From assembly GCF_905207245.1 (NCBI RefSeq), contig NZ_CAJLKP010000092.1:1-23156 (forward strand): DNA of 23,156 nt, read 5' to 3'. Both the position numbers and the translations under genes were made by a program. Under the pieces are notes generated by a model. It was not told the DNA's origin and ran no database searches. It saw only the letters and a list, made by a program, of their open reading frames with translations. Below are positions 1-7,925 of this stretch, in pieces. This stretch comes from an uncultured Bacteroides sp. GTDB taxonomy: Bacteria; Bacteroidota; Bacteroidia; Bacteroidales; Bacteroidaceae. Numbering within the stretch: the first letter of the stretch is position 1; every line of letters begins with the position of its first letter.

Positions 1-63
1 TGCTTCCATATGAATTTCTAATTTTAGAAGTGTCAACTTATTCAGTACACTACAGTGTTTCAT
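1..63 (-). CDS. possible 5' end of a further gene in the glycosidase operon (partial)
   Basis: An open frame of 21 codons starts with ATG at 63 and runs leftwards out of the window without a stop (begins MKHCSVLNKL). The ATG lies only three bases after the stop codon of the GH63 gene, the spacing expected of a co-transcribed and translationally coupled gene. The peptide is too short to name and has no signal-peptide character. A second in-frame ATG at codon 19 could be the true start, so the first codons may not be translated. Confidence 0.4.
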   Translation of the reverse strand, partial: MKHCSVLNKLTLLKLEIHMEA

Positions 64-66
64 TGT

Positions 67-1995
67 TTATTTCCCGTAATCATCGTACATCATCAACAAG
101 TGCGATGAACTCCAACTAAAGTGCGGTGCTTTCAATCGTTCTCCGGTATGCGTACCGTAGTTTTCGTGAATGGGTGCTCCTTCTTTCAGTCCGCTCAAAC
201 GGTCGAATACCTGCAAAGTATATTCATCGGCCAGTTTCTTATAGCCGTAGTTTCTCAGTCCGCGAATAGCGAAATAAGTCTGGTCCAGCCAGATGGGACC
301 ACGCCAGTAGCCGCGCGGGTTATATTTGGGATTATCTGCGGCAATGGTCGGGAAGGGGATATATGTGGAGAACTTCGCGGTGTCTTGCAGCATGGGTAAC
401 ATGCTATCTACCTGTGACTGGGTCGCAATCTGTGTCCACAGCGGAGTATAGGCTTCGCAACCCGGTTCCTCGATGAAGGAACCATCTTTCAGTCGGCGGT
501 CGAAGAAGAAATTGAGCTGTTTGTCGAAGAAGTAGTCAGCTACTTTGTCGCTATAGTCGGGACCGTCGAAAGCCACGTTGAGCAGTCCGGCAAACTTCTT
601 CAGCAGTTTACATTCCAGTGCCAGGTAGGCGTTTAGGTCTACGCTTTCCTGATCCATACTCCAGGCATCATCGGCTCCGTCGTTCTTCAGCATCACAGCA
701 TCGTCGAAACGGATGGCATTATCCATGCCACTTTCCCATGCGGCGGCTTCCAGTGTGCCGTCGGTTGAGCCGTATTCGCACATGCCGTTACGGTTGTGAT
801 CGCGTTTGTCGTACCACCATTTGTAATAGGAGAGCAGTTGCGGGTACATTTCAGAAACGAAAGCGGTGTCGCCGGTATGCGTGAAGATTTCATCCACTGC
901 CCAGCATACCAAAGGCGGCTTACTGTCGCGGGCATTGTTTTCCGACGGATCGGTGTAGATGCAGTCGATAACCATGCCGTCCGGTTGCTGATAATCGAAC
1001 ATGGCGCGGATGTTGTTCTTTGCCAGTTCAGGGTCGAACTTGGCGGTTCCGGCACTGAAACGCCAACTGTCCCATGCCCAGAAACCTACAAAGTAGCCTA
1101 CGGCGTGACTCGGCACGATACCTTCGTGAAGCAGTCCGCCACGATGCGTGCGCCAATTGGAGATAAGGGTGGTGACGGCTTTTACGGCGATACGGTCGTA
1201 TTCGGGTTTCATGTCCTTGCGCAATATCTTGGCCAGATAGCCTTCCCAGCGTTCGGCATTGGCTTGCAAAGCTTTTTCGGGGTTGTTGAGCAGGGTAGGG
1301 ATATTCTGCAACCCGGCAGTCATTTCTTTTTCGGAGGTAAAGAAGGAAATGGCTACATGGACGGGATGCTTGGGGCTGTGGACAAGGGCTGTATAGTTGT
1401 TGCCCGTTTGGGTAAGTGCCACATCGGGAGTGAATGTTACAGTCACGCTTTCGCCACTGGGGTGGCGGGCGATAACGGAGTTTTGTTCTATGGTGACGGC
1501 GACGTCTTTTCCCCATTGGCTACCTGTCAGAAGCAGGTCTTCCGCTTTATCGGACTCTATGCGCAGGAGGGCGGTTGAGGCGTCTGCAAAGTTAAGTCGT
1601 TGCGTGATGCTCCCTGCATCGGAGTGGGCGGACATATAGAGCTCGCCAGGGAAGTAGCAGGTAGAGTCGGGAACGAAGCTGGCAGAAGTGTTTCCGGCGA
1701 AATCTACTGTGACGGCGGACTGTGCCATCCATTGGCGGCGGAACATATCCAGACTGAACGGACCGCAGAAGCCGTTCACCCATTGTGCTTTTTCGGGCAG
1801 GGTGAAGCCCATCCATGAACCGGCGTCTGTGAACCAGCCGTAGCAACGGTGCAGGGTGTCGGGAGTGTAGGCAATATCCAGTATGTTATTGAAGGTGTAC
1901 CTTTGCTCCGCAGTTTTTTTACTACCGGAAGTGCAGGCGGTGAGGCCTGCAACCAGTAGCGTAAAGCAAATGATGTGTATAAACTTGTGTTTCAT
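67..1995 (-). CDS. GH63-type exo-acting alpha-glucosidase lipoprotein
   Basis: A 642-residue glycoside hydrolase with an (alpha/alpha)6-barrel domain of the GH63 / trehalase-like clan. The N-terminus is a lipoprotein signal ending in LTAC, with Cys21 as the lipidated residue, so the enzyme should be anchored in the envelope. Residues about 30-250 are beta-rich and about 260-640 form the catalytic barrel. Family landmarks are FWAWDSWRFSAG (305-316), WESGMDN (420-426, Asp425 the likely general acid), GYWRGPIW (562-569) and HENYGTHTGE (610-619, Glu611 the likely base). This matches the Asp/Glu pair known for bacterial GH63 enzymes such as E. coli YgjK. GH63 enzymes release glucose from the non-reducing end of alpha-glucosides; the true substrate here is unknown. 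It follows the GH2 gene by 26 bases and is probably in the same transcript. A GH37-like or unclassified clan GH-G assignment is the main alternative. Confidence 0.85.
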   Translation of the reverse strand: MKHKFIHIICFTLLVAGLTACTSGSKKTAEQRYTFNNILDIAYTPDTLHRCYGWFTDAGSWMGFTLPEKAQWVNGFCGPFSLDMFRRQWMAQSAVTVDFAGNTSASFVPDSTCYFPGELYMSAHSDAGSITQRLNFADASTALLRIESDKAEDLLLTGSQWGKDVAVTIEQNSVIARHPSGESVTVTFTPDVALTQTGNNYTALVHSPKHPVHVAISFFTSEKEMTAGLQNIPTLLNNPEKALQANAERWEGYLAKILRKDMKPEYDRIAVKAVTTLISNWRTHRGGLLHEGIVPSHAVGYFVGFWAWDSWRFSAGTAKFDPELAKNNIRAMFDYQQPDGMVIDCIYTDPSENNARDSKPPLVCWAVDEIFTHTGDTAFVSEMYPQLLSYYKWWYDKRDHNRNGMCEYGSTDGTLEAAAWESGMDNAIRFDDAVMLKNDGADDAWSMDQESVDLNAYLALECKLLKKFAGLLNVAFDGPDYSDKVADYFFDKQLNFFFDRRLKDGSFIEEPGCEAYTPLWTQIATQSQVDSMLPMLQDTAKFSTYIPFPTIAADNPKYNPRGYWRGPIWLDQTYFAIRGLRNYGYKKLADEYTLQVFDRLSGLKEGAPIHENYGTHTGERLKAPHFSWSSSHLLMMYDDYGK

Positions 1996-2021
1996 ATTTC
2001 TTGATTATTATGAATTTAATG

Positions 2022-5000
2022 TTAGAACCAGCACTTATGCGCCTGTTCTGCTGCATCATCCTTAGCTCCGAGTGGCAGTAGCGTGAAGCTGTACTTCCAT
2101 TCGTGCGGTGTGATGGTATATTCCGGGTGCACTTGCGCTCCCCATGTATTATCACCACCTACGCCCATCTGCTTGTGGTCGATATTCAGCCAAACCATAT
2201 CTTTCTTCACTATGCTTCCTCCGTGGCGGCGTTCCACTTGGGAAGGGCGGTACTCGATATCTTCCATCGGGAAGTTCCAGGCACTGATACTTAGCGGTTC
2301 TTCTCCCGTAACGAGCAAACCGTCACCATCGGCATTGCGCAGTGCCACCCAACGTACATCGCAATGATTAGCTGTTTCCTGAGCACGCACATACGGATGA
2401 AACTGTTCCCAAACCGTCGCACTGTACAGTCCTACCAATGCTCCTGTCTTCCGGTCTGCATAGTTTTCCTGTGGTCCGCGTCCCAGCCAGGACATCCTTT
2501 CATATTCAGCCGGAAGTATCATGCGCATACCCAGACGAGGCATTTCGTTCAACGCCTGTTTACCTGGAGTAAAGTGCATGCTCACACGGACTGCACCGTC
2601 AGGATGAATATCATATATTGTTTGCAGTTTCGAGTCTTGTGCTTCCATCTTATAGGTAGCGGTAAGGGTAACTTTCTGTTGATTTTCCGTTATATCCAGG
2701 TTCTCCAGTTGGGCATCCTGTCCGGCAGTCTTCCAAGTGAGACAACGGTACAGATGTCCGTTCGGAATATCATTATCCGTCAGAGGACGCCAGAAGTTGG
2801 GTTGCAGACCTTCTTTTATTAGATTCTTTCCATTGTAACTCAACGCCGTCATTTCACCGCTTTGAGCCGAGAAAGCTATCCGGAAGTTGTTTCCTGTCAG
2901 AGTGATGGCGTCACTGTTACGGTCTACGGTCAGTTTGCCATTAGCCGGTTGAATGGCTTTTGCAGCAGGAACGGAAGGTAATATCCATTGTTCGATGCTG
3001 GCCTCGTGTCCTTTTGGAATCAACGGCGCTTCGTTTTTGGTGAATGCGCGCAGGGTAAGGAAGTATTCTTTGCCATCGGCAGGCAATGCTTTTAGAGGCA
3101 GTTCGATGTTGGCAGAGCTTCCCGGTGCGATTGCAGGGAAATCCATTTCGCCGCTTTGCACTGCTTTTCCGTCACATTCCACCGCCCAGCGCAGGGTATA
3201 TCCTTCCAGACCGATGAAGTCGTGCCAGTTGGTAACCTTTATTTTATTAGGTGTGAAGGCAACCGGCTCAAAATGGATATATTGAAGTACCTTCTTCACC
3301 TCATAGATATGCGGGTGAGGAGTGCGGTCGGCAGCTACCAGACCGTTAGCGCAGAAGTTGGAGTCGTTGACGATGCCTACAAATCCCATGTCTCCACCGA
3401 AAGCCCAGATGTCGTGGTTATCCTTATCTTTGATAGCAAATGTCTGGTCTACCCAGTCCCAGATGAAGCCGCCTTGCAACTGGTCGTACTTATAAATCAA
3501 ATCCCAGTAATCCTGGAAGTTCCCTACACTGTTGCCCATGGCATGAGCGTATTCACACATAATCATAGGACGCTTGTCGCGCTGATTGATATGGCGGCGC
3601 AACGACCAGATGCGTGCATACATCGGGCAGTAGATGTCACTCTTGGCATCATAACCGCCACCTTCGTATTGCACCGGGCGAGTGGAATCTACCTTTTTCG
3701 TGTAATCGTATAAGGTTTCGAAATGTTTACCATAGCCGGACTCATTACCCATAGACCAGGTGACGATAGCTGTGCAGTTACGGTCGCGCGCAATCATACG
3801 GCTCATGCGTTGCATGAAAGGAAGTTCCCAATCCGGATAATTGGCCAGTGTGCCATCCTTGTGGTCTTGCATGCCATGGCTTTCGATGTTGGCTTCATCC
3901 ACCATATACAGGCCGAATTCCGTGCAGAGCTCATACCATGCATAGTTATTTGGATAGTGGCAGTTGCGCACACCGTTCAGATTGAATTGCTTCATCAACT
4001 GAATATCGTGTATCATGGAAGCTACGCTGATGGTACGTCCTTTGTGCGGATCGTGTTCGTGACGGTTCACTCCCTTAAAGAGCACTGCTTTCCCGTTAAT
4101 CATCTGCATGCCGTTGCGCATCTCCACCGTGCGGAAACCAAAAAGCTGGGTGAAAGATTCCAACGGCTTTCCTTGTGCATCGAAGGTGCTGACTACCAGT
4201 GTATAGGTATTGGGCGTTTCAGCATTCCATGCACTTGCATCCGGGAAAATCTGTTGCTGGCTAAATAAAGTATCCGTAGGAGAAGAGACGGTTTTCTTCT
4301 GGTTATAAATCACTTTTCCTGCATCCAGCACTTTTACTTCAACGGTTTCTCCCGCCTTCGGCTGATGGAGGATGACATCCAGGTTGAGTTCTCCGTCTTT
4401 ATAGTCATTTATCAGTTCGGCAGTCATCCGGAAGTCGCGCACGCGGCTTTGCGGACGGGCGTAGAGATAAACATCACGCTCAATGCCGCTGTATTTCCAG
4501 TAGTCCTGTCCTTCAAGGTAAGAGCCGTCGCTGTAACGGAATACCTTGACGGCAAGTTTGTTGCTGCCCTTTTTCAGAAGTTTCGTGATGTTGAAGTGAG
4601 ACGGCAGGCGGCTGTCTTCGGCATATCCGGCAAGTTCGCCGTTCACCCATACGTAGTAGGCGGATTCCACTCCTTCAAAGTCGAGGAAGATATCCATACC
4701 TTCCCAACCACCGGGAACTGTGAACTCGCGGATGTAAGCTCCCACCGGATTGTAATCGGCAGGCACATACGGAGGATTGGCAGGAAATGGATAGCGGGTA
4801 TCCGTATAGATAGGTGCATCGAAGCCTTGCAGTTCCCAGCTTCCGGGAACTTCTATTTTGCTCCACTTCCGGGTGTTGTATCCCGGTTTGTGGAAGTCTT
4901 TGGGACAAAGTTCGTTGTTCTTTGAGAACAGGAACTTCCAAGTACCGTCCAGCGAGATGCGGCGTTCGGTGGCAGGATTTACGTTGAAACGTACATCCGC

Positions 5001-5174
5001 AGGCAGGGAGTGTTGCTTCAGGGCGTTGGCCTCATTCGTAAACGGAATGAAGTGCGCATGCATCGGCTCTCTGTTTATCTCATTGACTTGCGGGTTCTGC
5101 CACGGCTCATTGTCGGCAAGCATATTACTGCAAATCAGTAAGGCGGAGATGAAAGAATATAATTTAAGTTTCAT
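2022..5174 (-). CDS. secreted beta-galactosidase, GH2 (LacZ type)
   Basis: A 1050-residue LacZ-type glycoside hydrolase family 2 enzyme, close in length to E. coli LacZ (about 1024) plus a signal peptide. The first 20 residues (MKLKLYSFISALLICSNMLA) form a signal peptide probably cut before Asp21, so it acts outside the cytoplasm. Domain order: jelly-roll sugar-binding domain (about 70-240, with GSWELQGFDAPIYTD and DYWKYSGIERDVYL), immunoglobulin-like domain (about 245-350), TIM barrel (about 350-640), and the second Ig-like and LacZ small-chain domains to the C-terminus. The acid/base is Glu478 in MGNESGYG and the nucleophile is Glu541 in MCEYAHAMGNS. The C-terminal DHKQMGVGGDNTWG motif is typical of the LacZ domain that completes the active site. 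It should hydrolyse terminal beta-galactosides, although related GH2 enzymes can prefer other sugars. It lies 21 bases after the LysO gene and 26 bases before the GH63 gene. Confidence 0.93.
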   Translation of the reverse strand: MKLKLYSFISALLICSNMLADNEPWQNPQVNEINREPMHAHFIPFTNEANALKQHSLPADVRFNVNPATERRISLDGTWKFLFSKNNELCPKDFHKPGYNTRKWSKIEVPGSWELQGFDAPIYTDTRYPFPANPPYVPADYNPVGAYIREFTVPGGWEGMDIFLDFEGVESAYYVWVNGELAGYAEDSRLPSHFNITKLLKKGSNKLAVKVFRYSDGSYLEGQDYWKYSGIERDVYLYARPQSRVRDFRMTAELINDYKDGELNLDVILHQPKAGETVEVKVLDAGKVIYNQKKTVSSPTDTLFSQQQIFPDASAWNAETPNTYTLVVSTFDAQGKPLESFTQLFGFRTVEMRNGMQMINGKAVLFKGVNRHEHDPHKGRTISVASMIHDIQLMKQFNLNGVRNCHYPNNYAWYELCTEFGLYMVDEANIESHGMQDHKDGTLANYPDWELPFMQRMSRMIARDRNCTAIVTWSMGNESGYGKHFETLYDYTKKVDSTRPVQYEGGGYDAKSDIYCPMYARIWSLRRHINQRDKRPMIMCEYAHAMGNSVGNFQDYWDLIYKYDQLQGGFIWDWVDQTFAIKDKDNHDIWAFGGDMGFVGIVNDSNFCANGLVAADRTPHPHIYEVKKVLQYIHFEPVAFTPNKIKVTNWHDFIGLEGYTLRWAVECDGKAVQSGEMDFPAIAPGSSANIELPLKALPADGKEYFLTLRAFTKNEAPLIPKGHEASIEQWILPSVPAAKAIQPANGKLTVDRNSDAITLTGNNFRIAFSAQSGEMTALSYNGKNLIKEGLQPNFWRPLTDNDIPNGHLYRCLTWKTAGQDAQLENLDITENQQKVTLTATYKMEAQDSKLQTIYDIHPDGAVRVSMHFTPGKQALNEMPRLGMRMILPAEYERMSWLGRGPQENYADRKTGALVGLYSATVWEQFHPYVRAQETANHCDVRWVALRNADGDGLLVTGEEPLSISAWNFPMEDIEYRPSQVERRHGGSIVKKDMVWLNIDHKQMGVGGDNTWGAQVHPEYTITPHEWKYSFTLLPLGAKDDAAEQAHKCWF

Positions 5175-5195
5175 GATATCAATCAGATTAAGTGT

Positions 5196-5801
5196 TTATA
5201 TCGAACAAAACAGGGTCACAAGAAACGGGACACTGAAATCGACCACGAACCCGTGGAAGATGGAAACAACTACAAATTGTTGTCCGGCCGTTCGTGTAAT
5301 GATGGGCAGTGTGGTGTCCATCGTGGTTGCACCTCCGGCTGAGATGGGGGCGAGGTTGCCGAACCAGCGCACTAGCAACGGTGCAGCCAGCAATGTCAGT
5401 ATCTCGCGGCTGATATTGGCGAGCAGTGCGATGGTTCCCAATTCGGCTCCTTTATATTCGGTGATGAAGATACTGGAGAGTGAGTAGTAGCCAAAGCCCG
5501 AGCCTACAGCCAGGCAATCCGTCAGGGAACGGTGTGTCAGTATCAGGCTGACTGCGGCAGAACCTGCCAGCGTACCCAGAATGGTCATGATAGGCAGGAA
5601 TATCAACCGTGGATTGAGTGAACGGAAGTTTTTCAACGTTTGCGGGTCGTTGCCTACACTTAGCCCTACACTGAACATCAGTGCGCAAAGTGCATAAAAG
5701 CTGACTTTACTATCTATTACTATATCGATAGGTATCAGGTGAAAGACTCCGCAGAGTGTTCCCAGCACAAAAAAGCCGACTATGATGAGACTCCCTTTCA
5801 T
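5196..5801 (-). CDS. lysO: LysO-family lysine exporter, C-terminal part (separate polypeptide)
   Basis: A 201-residue integral membrane protein matching the C-terminal two thirds of LysO (YbjE, DUF340), the lysine exporter of E. coli. It has about five hydrophobic segments and the family stretches FGYYSLSSIFITEYKGAELG and GATTMDTTLPIITRTAGQQF. The start at 5801 is preferred over an in-frame ATG 12 codons upstream. It overlaps the stop of the preceding gene as ATGA, and a near-perfect Shine-Dalgarno (AGGAGG, 5808-5813) lies six bases upstream. Together with the preceding 92-residue gene it gives 293 residues and about eight membrane segments, the size of one E. coli LysO chain (about 299), so the two products probably assemble into one transporter. 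Lysine export is inferred from the family. The gene is followed after 21 bases by the GH2 gene. Confidence 0.85.
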   Translation of the reverse strand: MKGSLIIVGFFVLGTLCGVFHLIPIDIVIDSKVSFYALCALMFSVGLSVGNDPQTLKNFRSLNPRLIFLPIMTILGTLAGSAAVSLILTHRSLTDCLAVGSGFGYYSLSSIFITEYKGAELGTIALLANISREILTLLAAPLLVRWFGNLAPISAGGATTMDTTLPIITRTAGQQFVVVSIFHGFVVDFSVPFLVTLFCSI

Positions 5802-6076
5802 GCCCGGCCTCCTTTCCGTTTGTATAAAGTTCTCCACAATGCCCAGGCAGCAATCACGCTTCCCAAAGTTCCGCCTATGGTGAGTATGACGGCTTCGAGC
5901 CCGATGGTATGAAGTCCTTTGATAATCTGTTCGTTTCCTCCCACTTCAATACCCAGTATGAAGAGGAGTAACCAGATGAGCACTGTAATGACTTTGTGGA
6001 TTCCGCTCAGATTCCGTTTCCGTAAGAGGTAGCCCAGCAGCATTCCTGTGAGCATTAGTCCGATGATTGTAAACAT
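5798..6076 (-). CDS. lysO: LysO-family lysine exporter, N-terminal part (separate polypeptide)
   Basis: A 92-residue membrane protein with about three hydrophobic helices (residues 1-17, 27-45, 57-78) and a basic C-terminus (LYKRKGGRA). It corresponds to the N-terminal third of LysO; the key stretch is LGIEVGGNEQIIKGL. An open frame extends 17 codons further upstream, but those codons (MLLLSVCTIFALKNDID) fit poorly and overlap a promoter-like element, so ATG at 6076 is chosen. Its stop codon overlaps the start of the C-terminal half by four bases, implying translational coupling. A two-gene LysO seems to be the normal arrangement in Bacteroidota rather than a fresh frameshift, because both starts and the ribosome site look selected. 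Confidence 0.78.
   Translation of the reverse strand: MFTIIGLMLTGMLLGYLLRKRNLSGIHKVITVLIWLLLFILGIEVGGNEQIIKGLHTIGLEAVILTIGGTLGSVIAAWALWRTLYKRKGGRA
5808..5813 (-). promoter_or_regulatory. strong Shine-Dalgarno site of the second lysO gene
   Basis: On the minus strand the bases GGAAAGGAGG end six bases before the ATG at 5801. Nine of ten positions match the complement of the 16S rRNA 3' end (CCUCCUUUCU). Sites this strong are uncommon in Bacteroides, and this one decides the start codon. Confidence 0.75.
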
Positions 6077-6096
6077 ATCTATGTCGTTTTTGAGGG

Positions 6097-6130
6097 CAAA
6101 GATAGTGCAAACCGAAAGCAGAAGCAAGCA
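6097..6130 (-). promoter_or_regulatory. candidate promoter of the lysO-GH2-GH63 unit
   Basis: On the minus strand TATCTTTG (6097-6104) fits the Bacteroides -7 consensus TAnnTTTG exactly and is followed by C. A TTG element lies about 18 bases upstream, near 6123-6130. Transcription would start only about 15 bases before the lysO ATG. A second TATCTTTG at 6170-6177 could serve instead or as well. Confidence 0.45.
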
Positions 6131-6191
6131 AGCTTGTTTATGCTGGGGTGCAGCCTATTTTCGCAAATGCAAAGATAAAGCTTTTAAAGGT

Positions 6192-6231
6192 AAATAAGGC
6201 GGCATCGCCGCAGGCAAACGCCGCCCTATTT
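6192..6231 (-). terminator. hairpin terminator after susD-like gene
   Basis: The arms 6192-6203 and 6220-6231 form a 12-bp stem with a single G-U pair when read on the minus strand. The GC-rich core is GGCGGC/GCCGCC, with an A/T-rich base that supplies the U-rich end, and the loop is 16 nt. It begins about 20 bases after the stop codon of the SusD-like gene. It should end or reduce the SusCD transcript before lysO. Confidence 0.75.
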
Positions 6232-6251
6232 TGGTATATTTAAAGAGAGGA

Positions 6252-7898
6252 TTATTCTTCAGTTCCTTCTGCAGTGTTGTTTAGCGCAGGGTTTGCGTTG
6301 ATTTCCCACAAAGGAATCGGGAAGAAGTTGTGCTTACCTTCCGAAAATCCGCGTTTGCCCAGCACCTCGCTCAGTTTGCCCCAGCGGCGCAGGTCGTACC
6401 AGCGGTAGCTTTCCAGCGGGAACTCGATGATGCGTTCATGTTCTATTTGAGCCTGTACTTCGGCTTGTGACGTTCCTTTCATAGCAGGCATTTTTCCGTG
6501 CTTGGCTCTGATTTCGTTAATCAGAGGAATGGCTTGTTCGGGATGCCCTTGCTTGTTCAGTACTTCGGCTTTCATCAACATCACGTTGGCATAGCGCATC
6601 AAAGGAATGTTGAACGGACAGTAGTCGCTCAGTTCCTCATATGTTTCCGGAGTGAAGCGGCGGAAGTTGGGGCGATCGTATACATCTTTCACGCCACCAT
6701 GAGATTCCAGATATTTGTCTGTGTCTTCTCCTGTCGGGATATCGATGACATTGCCGTTTGCATCCACATACTTCTTATTCTCGTTCTGTCTCCATCTCCA
6801 GAAACACTCGTCGTAAGTGAACTCTCCAAAAATCAGTTCGCCGTTATCAGCGTCGTTGAAGTAGTCATCCTTGAAGTAAATTGTATTATAAAGACGTTGG
6901 TCGTATAACCCGTCCGATGTCTTTCTGCCTTCTTTCTTGTACTCTTCCACCAGACGGGCGCTGGGCAGGATTTCGTCCCAACCGCCAATCTCAGAGCAGG
7001 CAATGAAACAGTGTACGTATGAGTAGTAGCTAGCGCCGTTGTCAGTGTTGGCAGAATATTGCAACTCGAAGATGGATTCCGGGCAATTCTTGTTCTTGCC
7101 GTTGAACATTTGCAGCATCTTGTCGCTATCTACCAGTTCGTAGCCTTGCACTGCATTCAGGGCCTTCAGGGCTGCTGTTAAGTGGGCCGACTCATTGGCT
7201 GGTTCTTCATAAGCACGTGTTAGGTAGGCAAATCCCAGATAGGCATTGGCTGCTCCCGAAGTGGCGCGACCCAGTTCCGATCCGGGGCGTGTGGCAGGCA
7301 ATGCAGTGGCTTGCGACAATTCGCTTATTACAAGTTCCCAGCAAGTCACCCGGTCGCTCAATGGCTTGTTCAGGTCGACTGCATCCGAAATGTAGATGTC
7401 GCGCAGGATAATCTTCTCCCAGTTCAGCAACAGCATCATGTGGAAGTAACCTCTCAGAAAATGAGCTTCGGCAATAATCTCTTCGCGTTTGGCTTCGGTG
7501 ATGTTTTCTGCCGGGATTTTGGGTGCGTACTCCAACACTTGGTTGGTGAAGTTGATACCCCGGTAAAGGTCTTGGTAGTAATAAGAGAACTGTGTATTTC
7601 CGTTGGTATAGGTGAAGTTATAGATGTCTGTCCAAGTCTGGTAGTTGTTGGCATCGTTACCTACATCGTAAAGGTCGGTGCGGTAAGCCTCCACTGGCCA
7701 GCGCACTTCACTGGTGGCATAGCTGTCACCGTGGTAGAGTTGGGCGTATGCTGAGGCCAAGGTGGCTTCTGCATCTTTTTGATCTCTCCAAAAATTGCCG
7801 GTAGTCAGCTTGTCGGGAGAAGAAACAGTCAGGAAGTCATCACAAGACGTAAAAGCCATTGCGAGACACATACTTGCTATATATAGAACTTTTTTCAT
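6252..7898 (-). CDS. SusD/RagB-family nutrient-binding outer-membrane lipoprotein
   Basis: A 548-residue SusD-like protein that forms the lid of the SusC porin and binds glycan outside the cell. The lipoprotein signal ends in FTSC with Cys19, followed by DDF, which is common in surface lipoproteins of this family. The N-terminal SusD-like helical region starts with FLTVSSPDKLTTGNFW and includes NQVLEYAPKIP and EAHFLRGYFHMMLLLNW. The C-terminal RagB/SusD domain has FPLESYRWYDLRRWGK (493-508) and PIPLWEINANPAL (527-539). Length and motifs are those of a complete family member. It follows the SusC-like gene by 27 bases, the usual tandem order. The bound sugar cannot be read from the sequence. 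Confidence 0.95.
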   Translation of the reverse strand: MKKVLYIASMCLAMAFTSCDDFLTVSSPDKLTTGNFWRDQKDAEATLASAYAQLYHGDSYATSEVRWPVEAYRTDLYDVGNDANNYQTWTDIYNFTYTNGNTQFSYYYQDLYRGINFTNQVLEYAPKIPAENITEAKREEIIAEAHFLRGYFHMMLLLNWEKIILRDIYISDAVDLNKPLSDRVTCWELVISELSQATALPATRPGSELGRATSGAANAYLGFAYLTRAYEEPANESAHLTAALKALNAVQGYELVDSDKMLQMFNGKNKNCPESIFELQYSANTDNGASYYSYVHCFIACSEIGGWDEILPSARLVEEYKKEGRKTSDGLYDQRLYNTIYFKDDYFNDADNGELIFGEFTYDECFWRWRQNENKKYVDANGNVIDIPTGEDTDKYLESHGGVKDVYDRPNFRRFTPETYEELSDYCPFNIPLMRYANVMLMKAEVLNKQGHPEQAIPLINEIRAKHGKMPAMKGTSQAEVQAQIEHERIIEFPLESYRWYDLRRWGKLSEVLGKRGFSEGKHNFFPIPLWEINANPALNNTAEGTEE

Positions 7899-7925
7899 AT
7901 CGTTTCTTTTATATTGAGTTAAACA

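Noticed and set aside
796..1578. 260-codon open frame on the plus strand
   Set aside because: It lies wholly opposite the GH63 gene, has no family features, and arises from the codon bias of the real gene.
5802..5837. longer start for the second lysO gene
   Set aside because: The extra 12 codons overlap the first lysO gene, have a polar sequence unlike a LysO membrane segment, and lack the strong ribosome site that serves the ATG at 5801.
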